Below, piece after piece: positions 32,411 through 40,661 of a DNA stretch of 41,246 bases. The stretch lies in assembly GCF_946998875.1 (NCBI RefSeq), contig NZ_CAMQAY010000012.1, positions 1 to 41,246 on the forward strand. Reading direction: 5' to 3'. Below the pieces are notes generated by a model. The model was not told the DNA's origin. It saw only the letters and a program-made list of their open reading frames with translations, and searched no databases. Position numbers and translations under genes: made by a program. How positions within the stretch are numbered: position 1 is the first letter of the stretch; each line of letters opens with the position of its first letter. The DNA is from an uncultured Peptoniphilus sp. (lineage in GTDB: Bacteria > Bacillota > Clostridia > Tissierellales > Peptoniphilaceae).

Positions 32411-33715
32411 TTACTTGTTTATTTGGTCAAGTGCTGCTTGGGCAGTCTTAGCTGCTTCGTCAAGGGCAGTCTTTGCATCTACATTTTGAAGCTCAACTTT
32501 ATCTGCTGCAATGGAAAGTGCATCTGTGATTTTTCCATCTGTTGGGTCTATAAAGGCAGGAGATGCGTGCATTGCTTGTTCATAAGGAACTCCTGCGTAA
32601 GGATTTTCTTCTATGAATTTTTTGTATTCAGCAACATCTGCTGCAGATTTTCTAACTGGAATGTAGCCAATTTTTTCTGACCACTTGGCAGAAACTTCTG
32701 GGCTTGTGAAGTAGGCTATCCATTCATAGGCTGCCCTTTGTTGTTCTTCACTTGCTGCTGCAGGAACAAGTAGTGAGTGAGCATTTGCCACTGGCTTTCC
32801 TGGGTTGCCATTTAGTCCTGGTTGTGGAAGAGAAGAAATTTTTGTAAAGTCAAGGTCTCCCTTGTCTCCTGATGAACCAGTGTAGGACATTGCGTCGCCA
32901 TTCATTACATTGTCAATAGTTCTGTACCAGTATTCCCAGCCTTGTCCACCAGATTCGATTTTTGTAGTTTTGTTGTCAAAAATTTGTTGTCTGACAAAGT
33001 TCCATGAGTCAACCCATTCCTTGCTGTTAATTAAAACTTTTTTCCCATCATCAGATAAAATTTTGCCGCCATTAGATAGGGCAATATCCATTAGGTTTTC
33101 GTGGTTATACATTACAAGGTGTCCCCACTTTGCTATGCCCTTATCTTGGATTTCCTTTGAATATTTAAAAGTATTTTCCCAAGTGCTGTAAACTTCCTTT
33201 GGATCAAGACCTGCCTTTTCAAGTAAGTCCTTTCTGTAATAAATTACTTGAGTTGTGCCATAAGCTGGGAAGCCATAAACCTTGTCGTCTACAATGGCTG
33301 GGTTCATAAATACATCAAGGTAATCGTCAAGAGGAGTTCTGTCATCCATGTACTTTGTCAAATCTGCAAGCATGCCATCCTTAACTCTAAGTTCAATGTT
33401 TGAGCCGATGTAAACTGCTGGTGGTTCTTTGGCTGCAATAGCTGCTTGAACCTTTTGGAAAGTTTCATTATAGTCAGCTTGTTGAACGCCAACAACCTTT
33501 ACCTTGTCTTGTGATTCGTTAAATTCTTTGATAATTTCTTCCATAGTTTCGCCAGCAACTGAACCAAGTCCATACCAAAATTGAATTTCAGTTTTTCCCT
33601 TTGAATCTGCTGTTTTTTCTTCTGTCTTCATTGCATCTTTTGCAGAGCTAGAGCAACCTGTCAAAAGCATAAGTCCGCATAGCATAAGTAATGCTGTTTT
33701 GAATAGTTTTTTCAT
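32411..33715 (-). CDS. ABC transporter substrate-binding lipoprotein (UgpB/sugar family)
   Basis: Begins MKKLFKTALLMLCGLMLLTGC, a lipoprotein signal peptide with lipobox LTGC. The mature protein opens TEIQFWYGLGSVAGETMEEI, like the start of UgpB and other family 1 carbohydrate binders, and the total is 434 aa. Ligand could be glycerol-3-phosphate, a glycerophosphodiester or an oligosaccharide. The ATG at 33715 has AAAGGAG upstream. It follows the permeases after 34 bases. Confidence 0.9.
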   Translation of the reverse strand: MKKLFKTALLMLCGLMLLTGCSSSAKDAMKTEEKTADSKGKTEIQFWYGLGSVAGETMEEIIKEFNESQDKVKVVGVQQADYNETFQKVQAAIAAKEPPAVYIGSNIELRVKDGMLADLTKYMDDRTPLDDYLDVFMNPAIVDDKVYGFPAYGTTQVIYYRKDLLEKAGLDPKEVYSTWENTFKYSKEIQDKGIAKWGHLVMYNHENLMDIALSNGGKILSDDGKKVLINSKEWVDSWNFVRQQIFDNKTTKIESGGQGWEYWYRTIDNVMNGDAMSYTGSSGDKGDLDFTKISSLPQPGLNGNPGKPVANAHSLLVPAAASEEQQRAAYEWIAYFTSPEVSAKWSEKIGYIPVRKSAADVAEYKKFIEENPYAGVPYEQAMHASPAFIDPTDGKITDALSIAADKVELQNVDAKTALDEAAKTAQAALDQINK

Positions 33716-33749
33716 TTTTTCTCCTTTAAATTTTTTATGTTAATAAATA

Positions 33750-34571
33750 TTAACCCTTAATACCGCTATCAGAAATTCCCTTTATAAACCACTTTTGTAA
33801 AACAATAAATAGAATTAAGAGAGGAAGGACTGATATAGTGTTGCCCGCCATTAAAAGGGGCAAGTTTTCTCCAAAATTACCCTGTGAGGTAAAAAATTTA
33901 TTTAAACCCACGCTTATTAAATACTTTGATTTTGAATTTGTAATAAGTGAAGGCCACATGTAGTTGTTATACATTGTCACAAATTGGATCAGTGCATTTG
34001 TAAGGATAGTTGATTTTGAAATTGGAAGAACAACCTTTAAAAGTATGTCCAAATCACTTGCACCATCCATTTCCGCTGCCTCTATTAACTCCTTTGGCAC
34101 TTCTTTAAAGGTGCTGTATAGCATATAAATTGTAAAAACTGCAACTGCATTGGAAATAATAATCCCAGATAGGGTGTCGATTAAATTTAATTTTGCAATT
34201 ATTACATAACTTGGCACATAGGTTGTGGCAGCTGGTAGCATATAAGTCAATAGGATTCCCTTAAACATAAGTCCTCTCAGTTTAAAAGAAAATCTGTACA
34301 TACCATAGGCGAGCATTACTCCAGTTACAATTTGAAGAATTACAATTACAATTGATGTGACAATTGAATTTAAGATGTATAAATCAAAGGGGGCTAAATT
34401 TAAGGCTCCCATAAAATTTCTAAAATCTAAAAAATCTGGCATAAAGCTAAGAGGCTTACGCATAATAGATTCTGTAGTCTTAAAAGAATTTGACATCATC
34501 CACATTAGTGGAAAAAATGTGATTATGGATAAAATTATGAGGACAAGGTGTCTTCCTATTTTTTTTATCAT
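33750..34571 (-). CDS. ABC transporter permease (UgpE/MalG type)
   Basis: The 273-aa inner-membrane protein has about six hydrophobic segments and the cytoplasmic coupling loop EAAEMDGASDLDILLKVVLPISK (EAA motif). It pairs with the next gene as the second transmembrane subunit of a carbohydrate-type importer. It overlaps that gene by four bases. Confidence 0.92.
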   Translation of the reverse strand: MIKKIGRHLVLIILSIITFFPLMWMMSNSFKTTESIMRKPLSFMPDFLDFRNFMGALNLAPFDLYILNSIVTSIVIVILQIVTGVMLAYGMYRFSFKLRGLMFKGILLTYMLPAATTYVPSYVIIAKLNLIDTLSGIIISNAVAVFTIYMLYSTFKEVPKELIEAAEMDGASDLDILLKVVLPISKSTILTNALIQFVTMYNNYMWPSLITNSKSKYLISVGLNKFFTSQGNFGENLPLLMAGNTISVLPLLILFIVLQKWFIKGISDSGIKG

Positions 34572-35461
34572 GACTGAACCTTCTTTCTCATAAAAATTAT
34601 AAGAAGCGATAGAATTGCCGTTATTATTACTATAATAAGTGACACTGCACTTGCTTTTCCCATATTAAACTCTTCAAAGGCCATTTGATAAAACAGATAT
34701 AAAAGTGTCCTTGTGGAGCCAGCAGGTCCACCTCTTGTTAAAACTGAAAACTGATCATAGGCTTGAATTGATGTAATAAGATTCATAATTAATAGAAAAA
34801 AAGTTGTCCTCTTTGTCATTGGAAAATAAATATATTTTATTTTTTCAAAAATATTTATTCCTTCAAGCTTTCCCACTTCAAATAAACTATTGGGAATCTT
34901 ACTCATGGCATCGGTGTAAAAAAGCATTGCCCAGCCAGAATTTTTCCATATAGTTACCATTATTACTGCTGCCATGGCTGTATTTTCGTTAGACAACCAG
35001 TCAGGTCCGTTTATGCCAAAGTTGGCAAGACACCTATTTATGAGGCCAACATCTCCTCTTAACATCCAAGACCAGACAATTGACATGGCAACCATGGGAG
35101 TTACCCAGGGCGAAAACAAAAAGCCCTGATAAATTAACTTTCCCCTAAATTTCCCCTGCAAGAATAGGGCAAAAACAAAACCAAAAAATAGGACAGGCAC
35201 TACTGTGCCAAGACCAAAGACAAGAGTGTTCTTTAAAGCCTGCCAAAAAAAATCATCTTGCAAGATGTACTTGTAATTTTCCACTCCAACTAAATCGAAG
35301 TTGGGGCTTACATAATTCCAGTTGGTAAAGGAAATGAGTAGTGATGCAAGCATTGGCAGAAACCAAAAAATTATTAGTGGAGCCAAGGGAAGGAAAAAAT
35401 AAATAAAAAATTCTTTAGGTCCAAGCCTTCTCTCATAGGATTTTCTTGCCCTAGTCTTCAT
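34568..35461 (-). CDS. ABC transporter permease (UgpA/MalF type)
   Basis: The 297-aa protein has six hydrophobic segments, the opening FFLPLAPLIIFWFLPMLASL helix and the EAA loop (EVGKLEGINIFEKIKYIYFPMTK). It forms the importer channel with the downstream permease. I take ATG 35461, which has AGGTG six bases upstream; a GTG three codons earlier is less good. It overlaps the ATPase gene by 11 bases. Confidence 0.92.
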   Translation of the reverse strand: MKTRARKSYERRLGPKEFFIYFFLPLAPLIIFWFLPMLASLLISFTNWNYVSPNFDLVGVENYKYILQDDFFWQALKNTLVFGLGTVVPVLFFGFVFALFLQGKFRGKLIYQGFLFSPWVTPMVAMSIVWSWMLRGDVGLINRCLANFGINGPDWLSNENTAMAAVIMVTIWKNSGWAMLFYTDAMSKIPNSLFEVGKLEGINIFEKIKYIYFPMTKRTTFFLLIMNLITSIQAYDQFSVLTRGGPAGSTRTLLYLFYQMAFEEFNMGKASAVSLIIVIITAILSLLIIFMRKKVQS

Positions 35462-36527
35462 AGCTTTCACCTATAAAAATTCGATCTCCACAATCCCTGT
35501 CAAAGAAATAAGCCTTGTCCCTTGGAATTTTTACAAAGAGTTCACCCTTGTCCCTTGGATTTTTTTCAAGGTCGCACTTTAAAATTATTTTATTGTCAAA
35601 TAACTTGCCAGAAATGTTGTAATCAGACCCCAAAAGTTCAATTAAATTGACGCTAAAGGGCAGTCCTTCTTCTGTTGAAAGTTCAAGAGCTTCCGCTCTT
35701 ATGCCAAGAGTAAGAGGTCTATCTTCTAAACATATTCCACTTAAAATTTTATTGCCTTTATCATCATAAAAGGCGCCGGATCTTACTTCTCCATTGATAA
35801 AATTCATTGCAGGAGACCCTAAAAATCCTGCCACAAAGGCGTTAATTGGATTAGTATAAAGTTCTCTTGGACTGCCAATTTGTTGAATGATTCCATCATT
35901 TAAGCAGACAATTCTCGTTGCCATAGTCATTGCCTCAGTTTGGTCGTGAGTTACATAAATAACTGTGGAACCCAACTTGTTTTTTAAATTTACAATTTCC
36001 TCTCTCATTTCAACTCTTAGTTTTGCATCTAAGTTTGACAGAGGTTCATCCATTAAAAATATGTCAGATTCCTTAACGATGGCTCTTCCCAGAGCAACTC
36101 TTTGCCTTTGACCACCAGAAAGATCCTTGGGCTTTCTATTTAAATAATTTGTAAGATTTAAAATTTCAGCAGTGCTTCTAACCTTGTCGTCAATTATTTT
36201 CTTGTCCAGTTTTCTGATTTTCAATCCAAATCCTATGTTGTCGTAGACAGACAAATGAGGATAAAGGGCGTAGGACTGAAAGACCATGGCAATGTTTCTG
36301 TCCTTTGGCGCAAGGTCGTTAGATAATTTTCCATCAATATAAAGTTCTCCACTGGTAATATCTTCAAGACCTGCAATCATTCTTAGGCTTGTGGACTTGC
36401 CACAGCCAGAAGGACCAACAAAGACGATAAATTCATTCTCCTCTATTTCAATGGAAAAATCCTTTACAGAATAATCCTCATTCTCCTCATACTTTTTGCA
36501 TATATTATTTAAGCTAATTTTGGACAA
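35451..36527 (-). CDS. ABC transporter ATPase (UgpC/MsmK/MalK type)
   Basis: ATP-binding subunit of the importer. Walker A GPSGCGKST, signature LSGGQRQRVALGRA, Walker B IFLMDEPLSNLDAKLR and the H-loop YVTHDQTEAM are all intact, followed by a C-terminal TOBE region (GIRAEALEL). The start is best read as TTG at 36527, since AGGAGG lies 4 bases before it; a GTG six codons upstream would put that site inside the gene. Length is 358 aa. First gene of the importer operon. Confidence 0.93.
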   Translation of the reverse strand: MSKISLNNICKKYEENEDYSVKDFSIEIEENEFIVFVGPSGCGKSTSLRMIAGLEDITSGELYIDGKLSNDLAPKDRNIAMVFQSYALYPHLSVYDNIGFGLKIRKLDKKIIDDKVRSTAEILNLTNYLNRKPKDLSGGQRQRVALGRAIVKESDIFLMDEPLSNLDAKLRVEMREEIVNLKNKLGSTVIYVTHDQTEAMTMATRIVCLNDGIIQQIGSPRELYTNPINAFVAGFLGSPAMNFINGEVRSGAFYDDKGNKILSGICLEDRPLTLGIRAEALELSTEEGLPFSVNLIELLGSDYNISGKLFDNKIILKCDLEKNPRDKGELFVKIPRDKAYFFDRDCGDRIFIGESYED

Positions 36528-36578
36528 TTGCCCTCCTCCTTTCACCTCAACTATTCTACTTATTAATTAAATAGAAAC

Positions 36579-36606
36579 AATATATAAAAGGTAAAGAATT
36601 TGTAAA
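36579..36606 (-). promoter_or_regulatory. Promoter of the importer operon
   Basis: On the minus strand TTTACA (36601-36606) and TATATT (36579-36584) are 16 bases apart, about 50 bases before the ATPase start. I found no clean CcpA (cre) site over it. Confidence 0.55.
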
Positions 36607-36637
36607 GTGAAGAAAATTATTTTAAATTTTTTGCAAA

Positions 36638-36671
36638 ATAAAAAGAGTCCACTAAAAAATTAGTGAACTCT
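36638..36671 (-). terminator. Terminator of the gntR-ABC operon
   Basis: On the minus strand AGAGTTCACTA and TAGTGGACTCT form an 11-bp stem (one G-U pair) around TTTTT, followed by TTTTTATTTT, 17 bases after the permease stop codon. Confidence 0.9.
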
Positions 36672-36687
36672 AAATTTACTTTAAATT

Positions 36688-37455
36688 TTAATTTACAGAA
36701 ATTCTATTTTTGTGCATGTAATAAACTGCAAAGAGTAGTAAAGGTATTTCAATAATCATTAAGACTAAACCTGTAATGCCAAAGCCTCTCATAAATACTG
36801 TTCCATCTGTCAGCCTAAGTTCTACTTCTGAAAATAGATTTAAAAGACCTAAGACATAGACTATTGTGCTTTCAATAAAGCCCATGATTATATATACGAT
36901 AACAGGACCGCCAAAGCCAAATCTTCTGAATTTTTTTCCGCCACCAAGAGTAACTGCAAAGATGACACTTACTATTGAGCTTAGTATTCCTAGAACTACC
37001 CAAGAAACTAGCATAAATATATTTTTAATTCCAAGTTGATTTAAGGACTGTGAAATTTCTTGCCAGAAGGAAGTCATTTCCCCTTCTGTAACAGCAACAT
37101 TTGTTACCAATAAGAAAAATAAAAATATGCCAGCAAATAGGGAGTAAATTAAAAGCATGATGAAGTAATACAAAAGTCTCGAAAAAGTTTTTGCTGATGG
37201 ACTAATTGGTGTTGACTCATAAAAGAGTGCACTGTCTCCAAAAAACATATTGTAGTCGCCAACTATTATTGTAATAGCTGCTGCCATGTAGCCAAATACT
37301 ACAGCCAAGCCAGCAAGTCCAAAGGCAACGCCTCCATAATTAACATTAACCCTTCCAAGTGCCAAGCCTGATAGCATAAAAATTATTGGCAAAATTGGAA
37401 TGAACCAATTATATCTAAAGTGATTTTTTATTTGATGTCCAAGTAATTTTCCCAT
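36688..37455 (-). CDS. ABC-2 type permease of a YtrA-controlled exporter
   Basis: The 255-aa protein has about six hydrophobic segments (for example FIPILPIIFMLSGLALG, VVFGYMAAAITIIVG, LIYSLFAGIFLFFLLV) and no other domain. It overlaps the ATPase gene at its start. With GntR and the ATPase it resembles Bacillus ytr-type operons, which answer cell-envelope stress. The substrate is unknown. Confidence 0.8.
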   Translation of the reverse strand: MGKLLGHQIKNHFRYNWFIPILPIIFMLSGLALGRVNVNYGGVAFGLAGLAVVFGYMAAAITIIVGDYNMFFGDSALFYESTPISPSAKTFSRLLYYFIMLLIYSLFAGIFLFFLLVTNVAVTEGEMTSFWQEISQSLNQLGIKNIFMLVSWVVLGILSSIVSVIFAVTLGGGKKFRRFGFGGPVIVYIIMGFIESTIVYVLGLLNLFSEVELRLTDGTVFMRGFGITGLVLMIIEIPLLLFAVYYMHKNRISVN

Positions 37456-38141
37456 TAAAATACCTCCGTAAAGTAGTCTTCTATGCTCATATTTTCTTCA
37501 CTTCTTATCTCATCAACTGTTTTATTCACTGTGATTTTTCCATCTGATAGGAATAAAACTCTGTCGAGAAGGGGCTCGATTTGATTTATAAGATGAGTTG
37601 AAACTATGATGAGATTGTCCTCTTCAAAATTATTTAAGATAGTCTCAATTATTGCCTTTCTAGCAGAAGGATCCACGCCAGAAATTGGCTCGTCAAGTAA
37701 AAATATTTCTGCTTTTCTTGAAAGGCTAAGGGCGATTTGCATTTTTTCTCTCATGCCCTTACTCATTTCCTTGACCTTTGCCTTTTCTGGCAAGTTAAAT
37801 TCCCTGAAAAGTTTATAAAATTTATCTTCATCAAAATCCTTGAAAAATAATTTATAAGTTTTAACAACTTCTTTTACAGAAAGTTTTTCACTTAAGGCAA
37901 ATTTATCTGGCTGATAAGATAAAATTTCTCCCGTTTTATAAGAAATTTCCTCGCCATTAATTTTTACGCTGCCATTATAAGTCATCTCTAGTCCTGCAAG
38001 GATTCTCAAAAGTGTTGACTTGCCTGCTCCATTGGGACCAACTAGTCCAACGATTTGTCCCTTTTCAAGTTCTAAGTTTAAATCGTCAAGGACCTTATGC
38101 TTGTAGCCCATAGATAAATTTTTTATTTCTAATTTGCTCAT
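37455..38141 (-). CDS. ABC transporter ATPase of a YtrA-controlled exporter
   Basis: ATP-binding subunit with Walker A GPNGAGKST near residue 35, a variant signature MSKGMREKMQIALSL, Walker B IFLLDEPISGVDP and the H-loop VSTHL. The signature lacks the usual LSGG, as in several exporter ATPases of this kind. The ATG at 38141 has GGAGG five bases upstream and touches the gntR stop codon; the GTG-containing longer frame to 38153 is a shadow. Length is 228 aa. Confidence 0.9.
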   Translation of the reverse strand: MSKLEIKNLSMGYKHKVLDDLNLELEKGQIVGLVGPNGAGKSTLLRILAGLEMTYNGSVKINGEEISYKTGEILSYQPDKFALSEKLSVKEVVKTYKLFFKDFDEDKFYKLFREFNLPEKAKVKEMSKGMREKMQIALSLSRKAEIFLLDEPISGVDPSARKAIIETILNNFEEDNLIIVSTHLINQIEPLLDRVLFLSDGKITVNKTVDEIRSEENMSIEDYFTEVF

Positions 38142-38497
38142 TACTGCCTCCAATATTCCTCTAAAAGTTTAAGTGATTTTTCCTTTGTGAGCTTAAGTTC
38201 ATCTGCCACACTGATTAAATCGTCGCAGGACCTATAAAAAGCTCCCTTAGCAATCTCATCGATTAAATCATTATCATCAGTGATAAATCTTCCGCTAGTC
38301 CTATTTGATTTGGCAAGGCCTTCTCTTTCTAGTTCTTGCAGTGCCCTTTGCACAGTGTTGGGATTTACCCCATAGATAGTGGCAAGATTCCTAACAGTGT
38401 CCATCTTCTCTCCACTTTTCCACTGACCACTAGAAATTTTTAGCTTGAAATCTTCGAGAAGCTGTAGATAAATGGGTCTGTTATTATCAAATTCCAT
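38141..38497 (-). CDS. GntR-family regulator, YtrA subfamily
   Basis: The 118-aa protein has the winged helix of GntR proteins: PIYLQLLEDFKLKISSGQWKSGEKM, then VRNLATIYGVNPNTVQRALQELEREGL and a wing GRFITDD. Only about 45 residues follow, the mark of the short YtrA subfamily. It is translated with the ABC genes and probably represses them. Its ATG has AAGGAGG upstream. Confidence 0.9.
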   Translation of the reverse strand: MEFDNNRPIYLQLLEDFKLKISSGQWKSGEKMDTVRNLATIYGVNPNTVQRALQELEREGLAKSNRTSGRFITDDNDLIDEIAKGAFYRSCDDLISVADELKLTKEKSLKLLEEYWRQ

Positions 38498-38802
38498 AAA
38501 AACCTCCTTATATGTAAGATTTTATTTTTTGTTTTTGCTTTTGCTTTCGCTTTCGGCTTTATTTAAGGTTTAAAGACACAATTAAAGCTAAATTTTGTAT
38601 TGTTGTATCAATCCCTTAATACAATAATTATTATAAACCTAATTTTAAAAAATGCAAGAGAAAATAAAAATTTTTTGTAAAATATTTTTTTAAAATTTTA
38701 CTAAAAAATGTTTTCTTGTGAAAGATTGTATTTATTTTGTACAAGTTAGCTTTACTTTATCATCTGTAAATGTTATTATTAATTACCTCAAGGAGGTTTT
38801 TT
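38498..38802. other. Divergent intergenic region between gntR and the AspT-like gene
   Basis: This 305-base gap holds the gntR leader with a run of GAAAGC-like hexamers (38530-38565, minus strand), the inverted repeat at 38599-38628 and an A/T-rich stretch. I see no convincing promoter pair for the plus-strand transporter; TTGTGA at 38716 with TACAAG at 38740 is a weak candidate. There is no open frame with a ribosome site. Confidence 0.5.
38599..38628. promoter_or_regulatory. Inverted repeat, putative operator of the GntR regulator
   Basis: ATTGTTGTAT and ATACAATAAT (9 of 10 complementary) surround a 10-base centre, about 100 bases upstream of the gntR start. The repeat overlaps TTGATA and TTGTAT hexamers that could serve as -35 elements on the minus strand. 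Confidence 0.5.
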
Positions 38803-39933
38803 ATGAATGAATTACTAATAATATTTTTAATAATGGTCCTTGGCTACGCCTTTGGACATATTAATTTTTTTGGAATAAAATTTGGCGCCTCAGCAATTCT
38901 AATAGTTGCTCTTTTCTTTGGACACTTTGGTTTTGAAGTTCCAAAATTTTTAGCAAAGTTAGGACTCGTCCTATTCCTTGCACCAATAGGACTAATGGCT
39001 GGACCAAGTTTTATGGCAAATATAAAGAAGAATGGAATTTCCTTTTTGGCAATTTCCTTTATCACAACAGCAATAGGTGGTGTCTTAATAGTTTTAATTT
39101 CAAAATTATTTAACATCGAGCTCTCCCTTTCCATGGGTCTTGCCACTGGAGCAATGACATCTACATCTATGCTTGGAACTGTAAAGAGTCTTACAAATTC
39201 AAACTTGCCAGGAGTTGGCTACGGCATTGCCTATGCCTTTGGAGTCGTGGGCGTTGTATTAATCGTTCAACTCCTTCCAAGAATTTTAAAGGTTGATGTT
39301 GATGAAGAAAACAAAAAACTAATTCTTCCAGTGGACAAAGGCACAAAGGAAAGTCTTGAAGTAAAAGATTTAATAAATTTTGAGAAAAATGGACTTTTTG
39401 CAGTTGCACTTGCTTCAGTTCTTGGTGTTTTACTTGGATCAATAAAAATACCTGTTGGCGATAGTGTTAATCTATCCCTTGGTGCAGGTGGTGGATCCCT
39501 AATTATGGGTTTAGTACTTGGACATTATGGAAGAATTGGAAAAGTTAATTTAACTGTTTCTAAAGAAAGACTTTCACTTGTTCGTGACCTTGGCCTTGCC
39601 TTTTTCCTTTTGGAATCAGGTGTAAGTGCTGGCACTGGATTTGTTGAAGTTGTAACACAATATGGGGCAAAATTATTTTTAGCAGGAGTTATTATGACTC
39701 TTGTTCCTGCTCTTGTATCCTTATTTATTTCCTACAAAGTTTTCAAGTTGCCACTATTTGCAGCACTTGGTGCAACAACTGGCTCAATGACATCAGCACC
39801 ATCTCTTGGAGCCCTACTTCAAGTTACAAATGATGACAAAGTTTCATCTTTTTATGCAGCTACACAACCAACTGCAACAGTAATGATGGTCTTCTTGCCA
39901 CAAATTATAAATGTATTTTTCCCAGTTAGCTAA
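38803..39933 (+). CDS. AspT/YbjL-family (AAE) membrane transporter, short form
   Basis: The protein has about ten hydrophobic segments and two related halves, each with a substrate-loop motif: GLATGAMTSTSMLGTVKSL in the first and GATTGSMTSAPSLGALL in the second, as in aspartate:alanine exchangers. At 376 aa it lacks the central TrkA-C cytoplasmic domains that bring AspT to about 560 aa; the linker here is only about 35 charged residues. The ATG at 38803 has AGGAGG six bases upstream. Substrate is unknown; a dicarboxylate or amino acid is likely for the family. Confidence 0.8.
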   Translation: MNELLIIFLIMVLGYAFGHINFFGIKFGASAILIVALFFGHFGFEVPKFLAKLGLVLFLAPIGLMAGPSFMANIKKNGISFLAISFITTAIGGVLIVLISKLFNIELSLSMGLATGAMTSTSMLGTVKSLTNSNLPGVGYGIAYAFGVVGVVLIVQLLPRILKVDVDEENKKLILPVDKGTKESLEVKDLINFEKNGLFAVALASVLGVLLGSIKIPVGDSVNLSLGAGGGSLIMGLVLGHYGRIGKVNLTVSKERLSLVRDLGLAFFLLESGVSAGTGFVEVVTQYGAKLFLAGVIMTLVPALVSLFISYKVFKLPLFAALGATTGSMTSAPSLGALLQVTNDDKVSSFYAATQPTATVMMVFLPQIINVFFPVS

Positions 39934-39983
39934 AATTTAAAAAACTAAAAAGTTAAATTTGTAGAAATTTTCTACACGAAAAA

Positions 39984-40018
39984 ATCCTAAAGCTTAAATA
40001 GCTCTAGGATTTTTTATT
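39984..40018. terminator. Bidirectional terminator between the AspT-like gene and vatD
   Basis: ATCCTA-AGCT and AGCT-TAGGAT form an interrupted stem (39984-40010) with T runs on the plus strand (ATTTTTTATTTT) and on the minus strand (six T). It serves both convergent units. Confidence 0.85.
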
Positions 40019-40025
40019 TTCTATC

Positions 40026-40661
40026 TTATTTATTTTCTTTAACTTTTCTATTCTTTTTATTTTTTACTTTTTTAAGTCTAAAAAAGTCTTCTCTTTCTTT
40101 TTCTGCCAAAATATCTTCAATTTCCCTAATAATGTGCTTGTACTTAGGAATTTGAATTTTATCTAGGGCATTTGCTCTCTTGGCAGTCTTTTTTATTTCG
40201 TTGGCAAGTCTAAAGACAGATGTCTCAATCTCTGCAAGTTCATAAATGACTGGAAGGATTTCAGAAATATTTATCTTTGCCCTGTCAAAAGCTGCATTAG
40301 ATTGATGCAGAGAATAATCTGCCTTCACTTCCGCCTTGTCGTATTTAATCTTAGGAAGTTCAAGACCCATTACTGAACGAGAAATTATTTGGTATTCTTT
40401 TTCATGAGGAGCTGCTTCTCCCATTTCCTTTAGAGAAAGGGCGCCCATAGAAATTGTGGCTTCAACCAGTTCTCCATAGGATGCTGCAAATTTTTCTTCT
40501 ATTTCAGATTGAAGCTTCTTGGCATTTTTATTTAAGTCCATCATTTCCTTAATGAGGACTGTCCTCTTCTTATCAAGGAGATCATAACCCTTCTCTGCAA
40601 GGAGGAGGGCATTTTTTGATGCTATTAGATTTGCCTTAGTAGGAGTTACCTTAATTGCCAT
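40026..40661 (-). CDS. atpD: V-type ATP synthase subunit D
   Basis: Central-shaft subunit of a V/A-type rotary ATPase. KVTPTKANLIASKNALLLAEKGYDLLDKKRTVL is the diagnostic N-terminal coiled coil, and a second helix of the coiled coil precedes the lysine-rich C-terminus. The 211-aa form starts at ATG 40661, with AGGTG inside the overlapping vatB end. It is the last gene of the operon before the terminator. Confidence 0.95.
   Translation of the reverse strand: MAIKVTPTKANLIASKNALLLAEKGYDLLDKKRTVLIKEMMDLNKNAKKLQSEIEEKFAASYGELVEATISMGALSLKEMGEAAPHEKEYQIISRSVMGLELPKIKYDKAEVKADYSLHQSNAAFDRAKINISEILPVIYELAEIETSVFRLANEIKKTAKRANALDKIQIPKYKHIIREIEDILAEKEREDFFRLKKVKNKKNRKVKENK

Noticed and set aside
38530..38565. 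Small protein or tandem-repeat gene in the purine-rich run
   Set aside because: No start codon with a ribosome site gives a sustained frame through it; better read as leader sequence.
38844..39442. Minus-strand frames inside the AspT-like gene
   Set aside because: Antisense shadows of a membrane protein gene with clear family motifs and a good ribosome site.
39961..39975. GTAGAAATTTTCTAC palindrome as an operator
   Set aside because: It lies downstream of the transporter stop codon next to the terminator, with no promoter near; most likely incidental or part of transcript-end structure.
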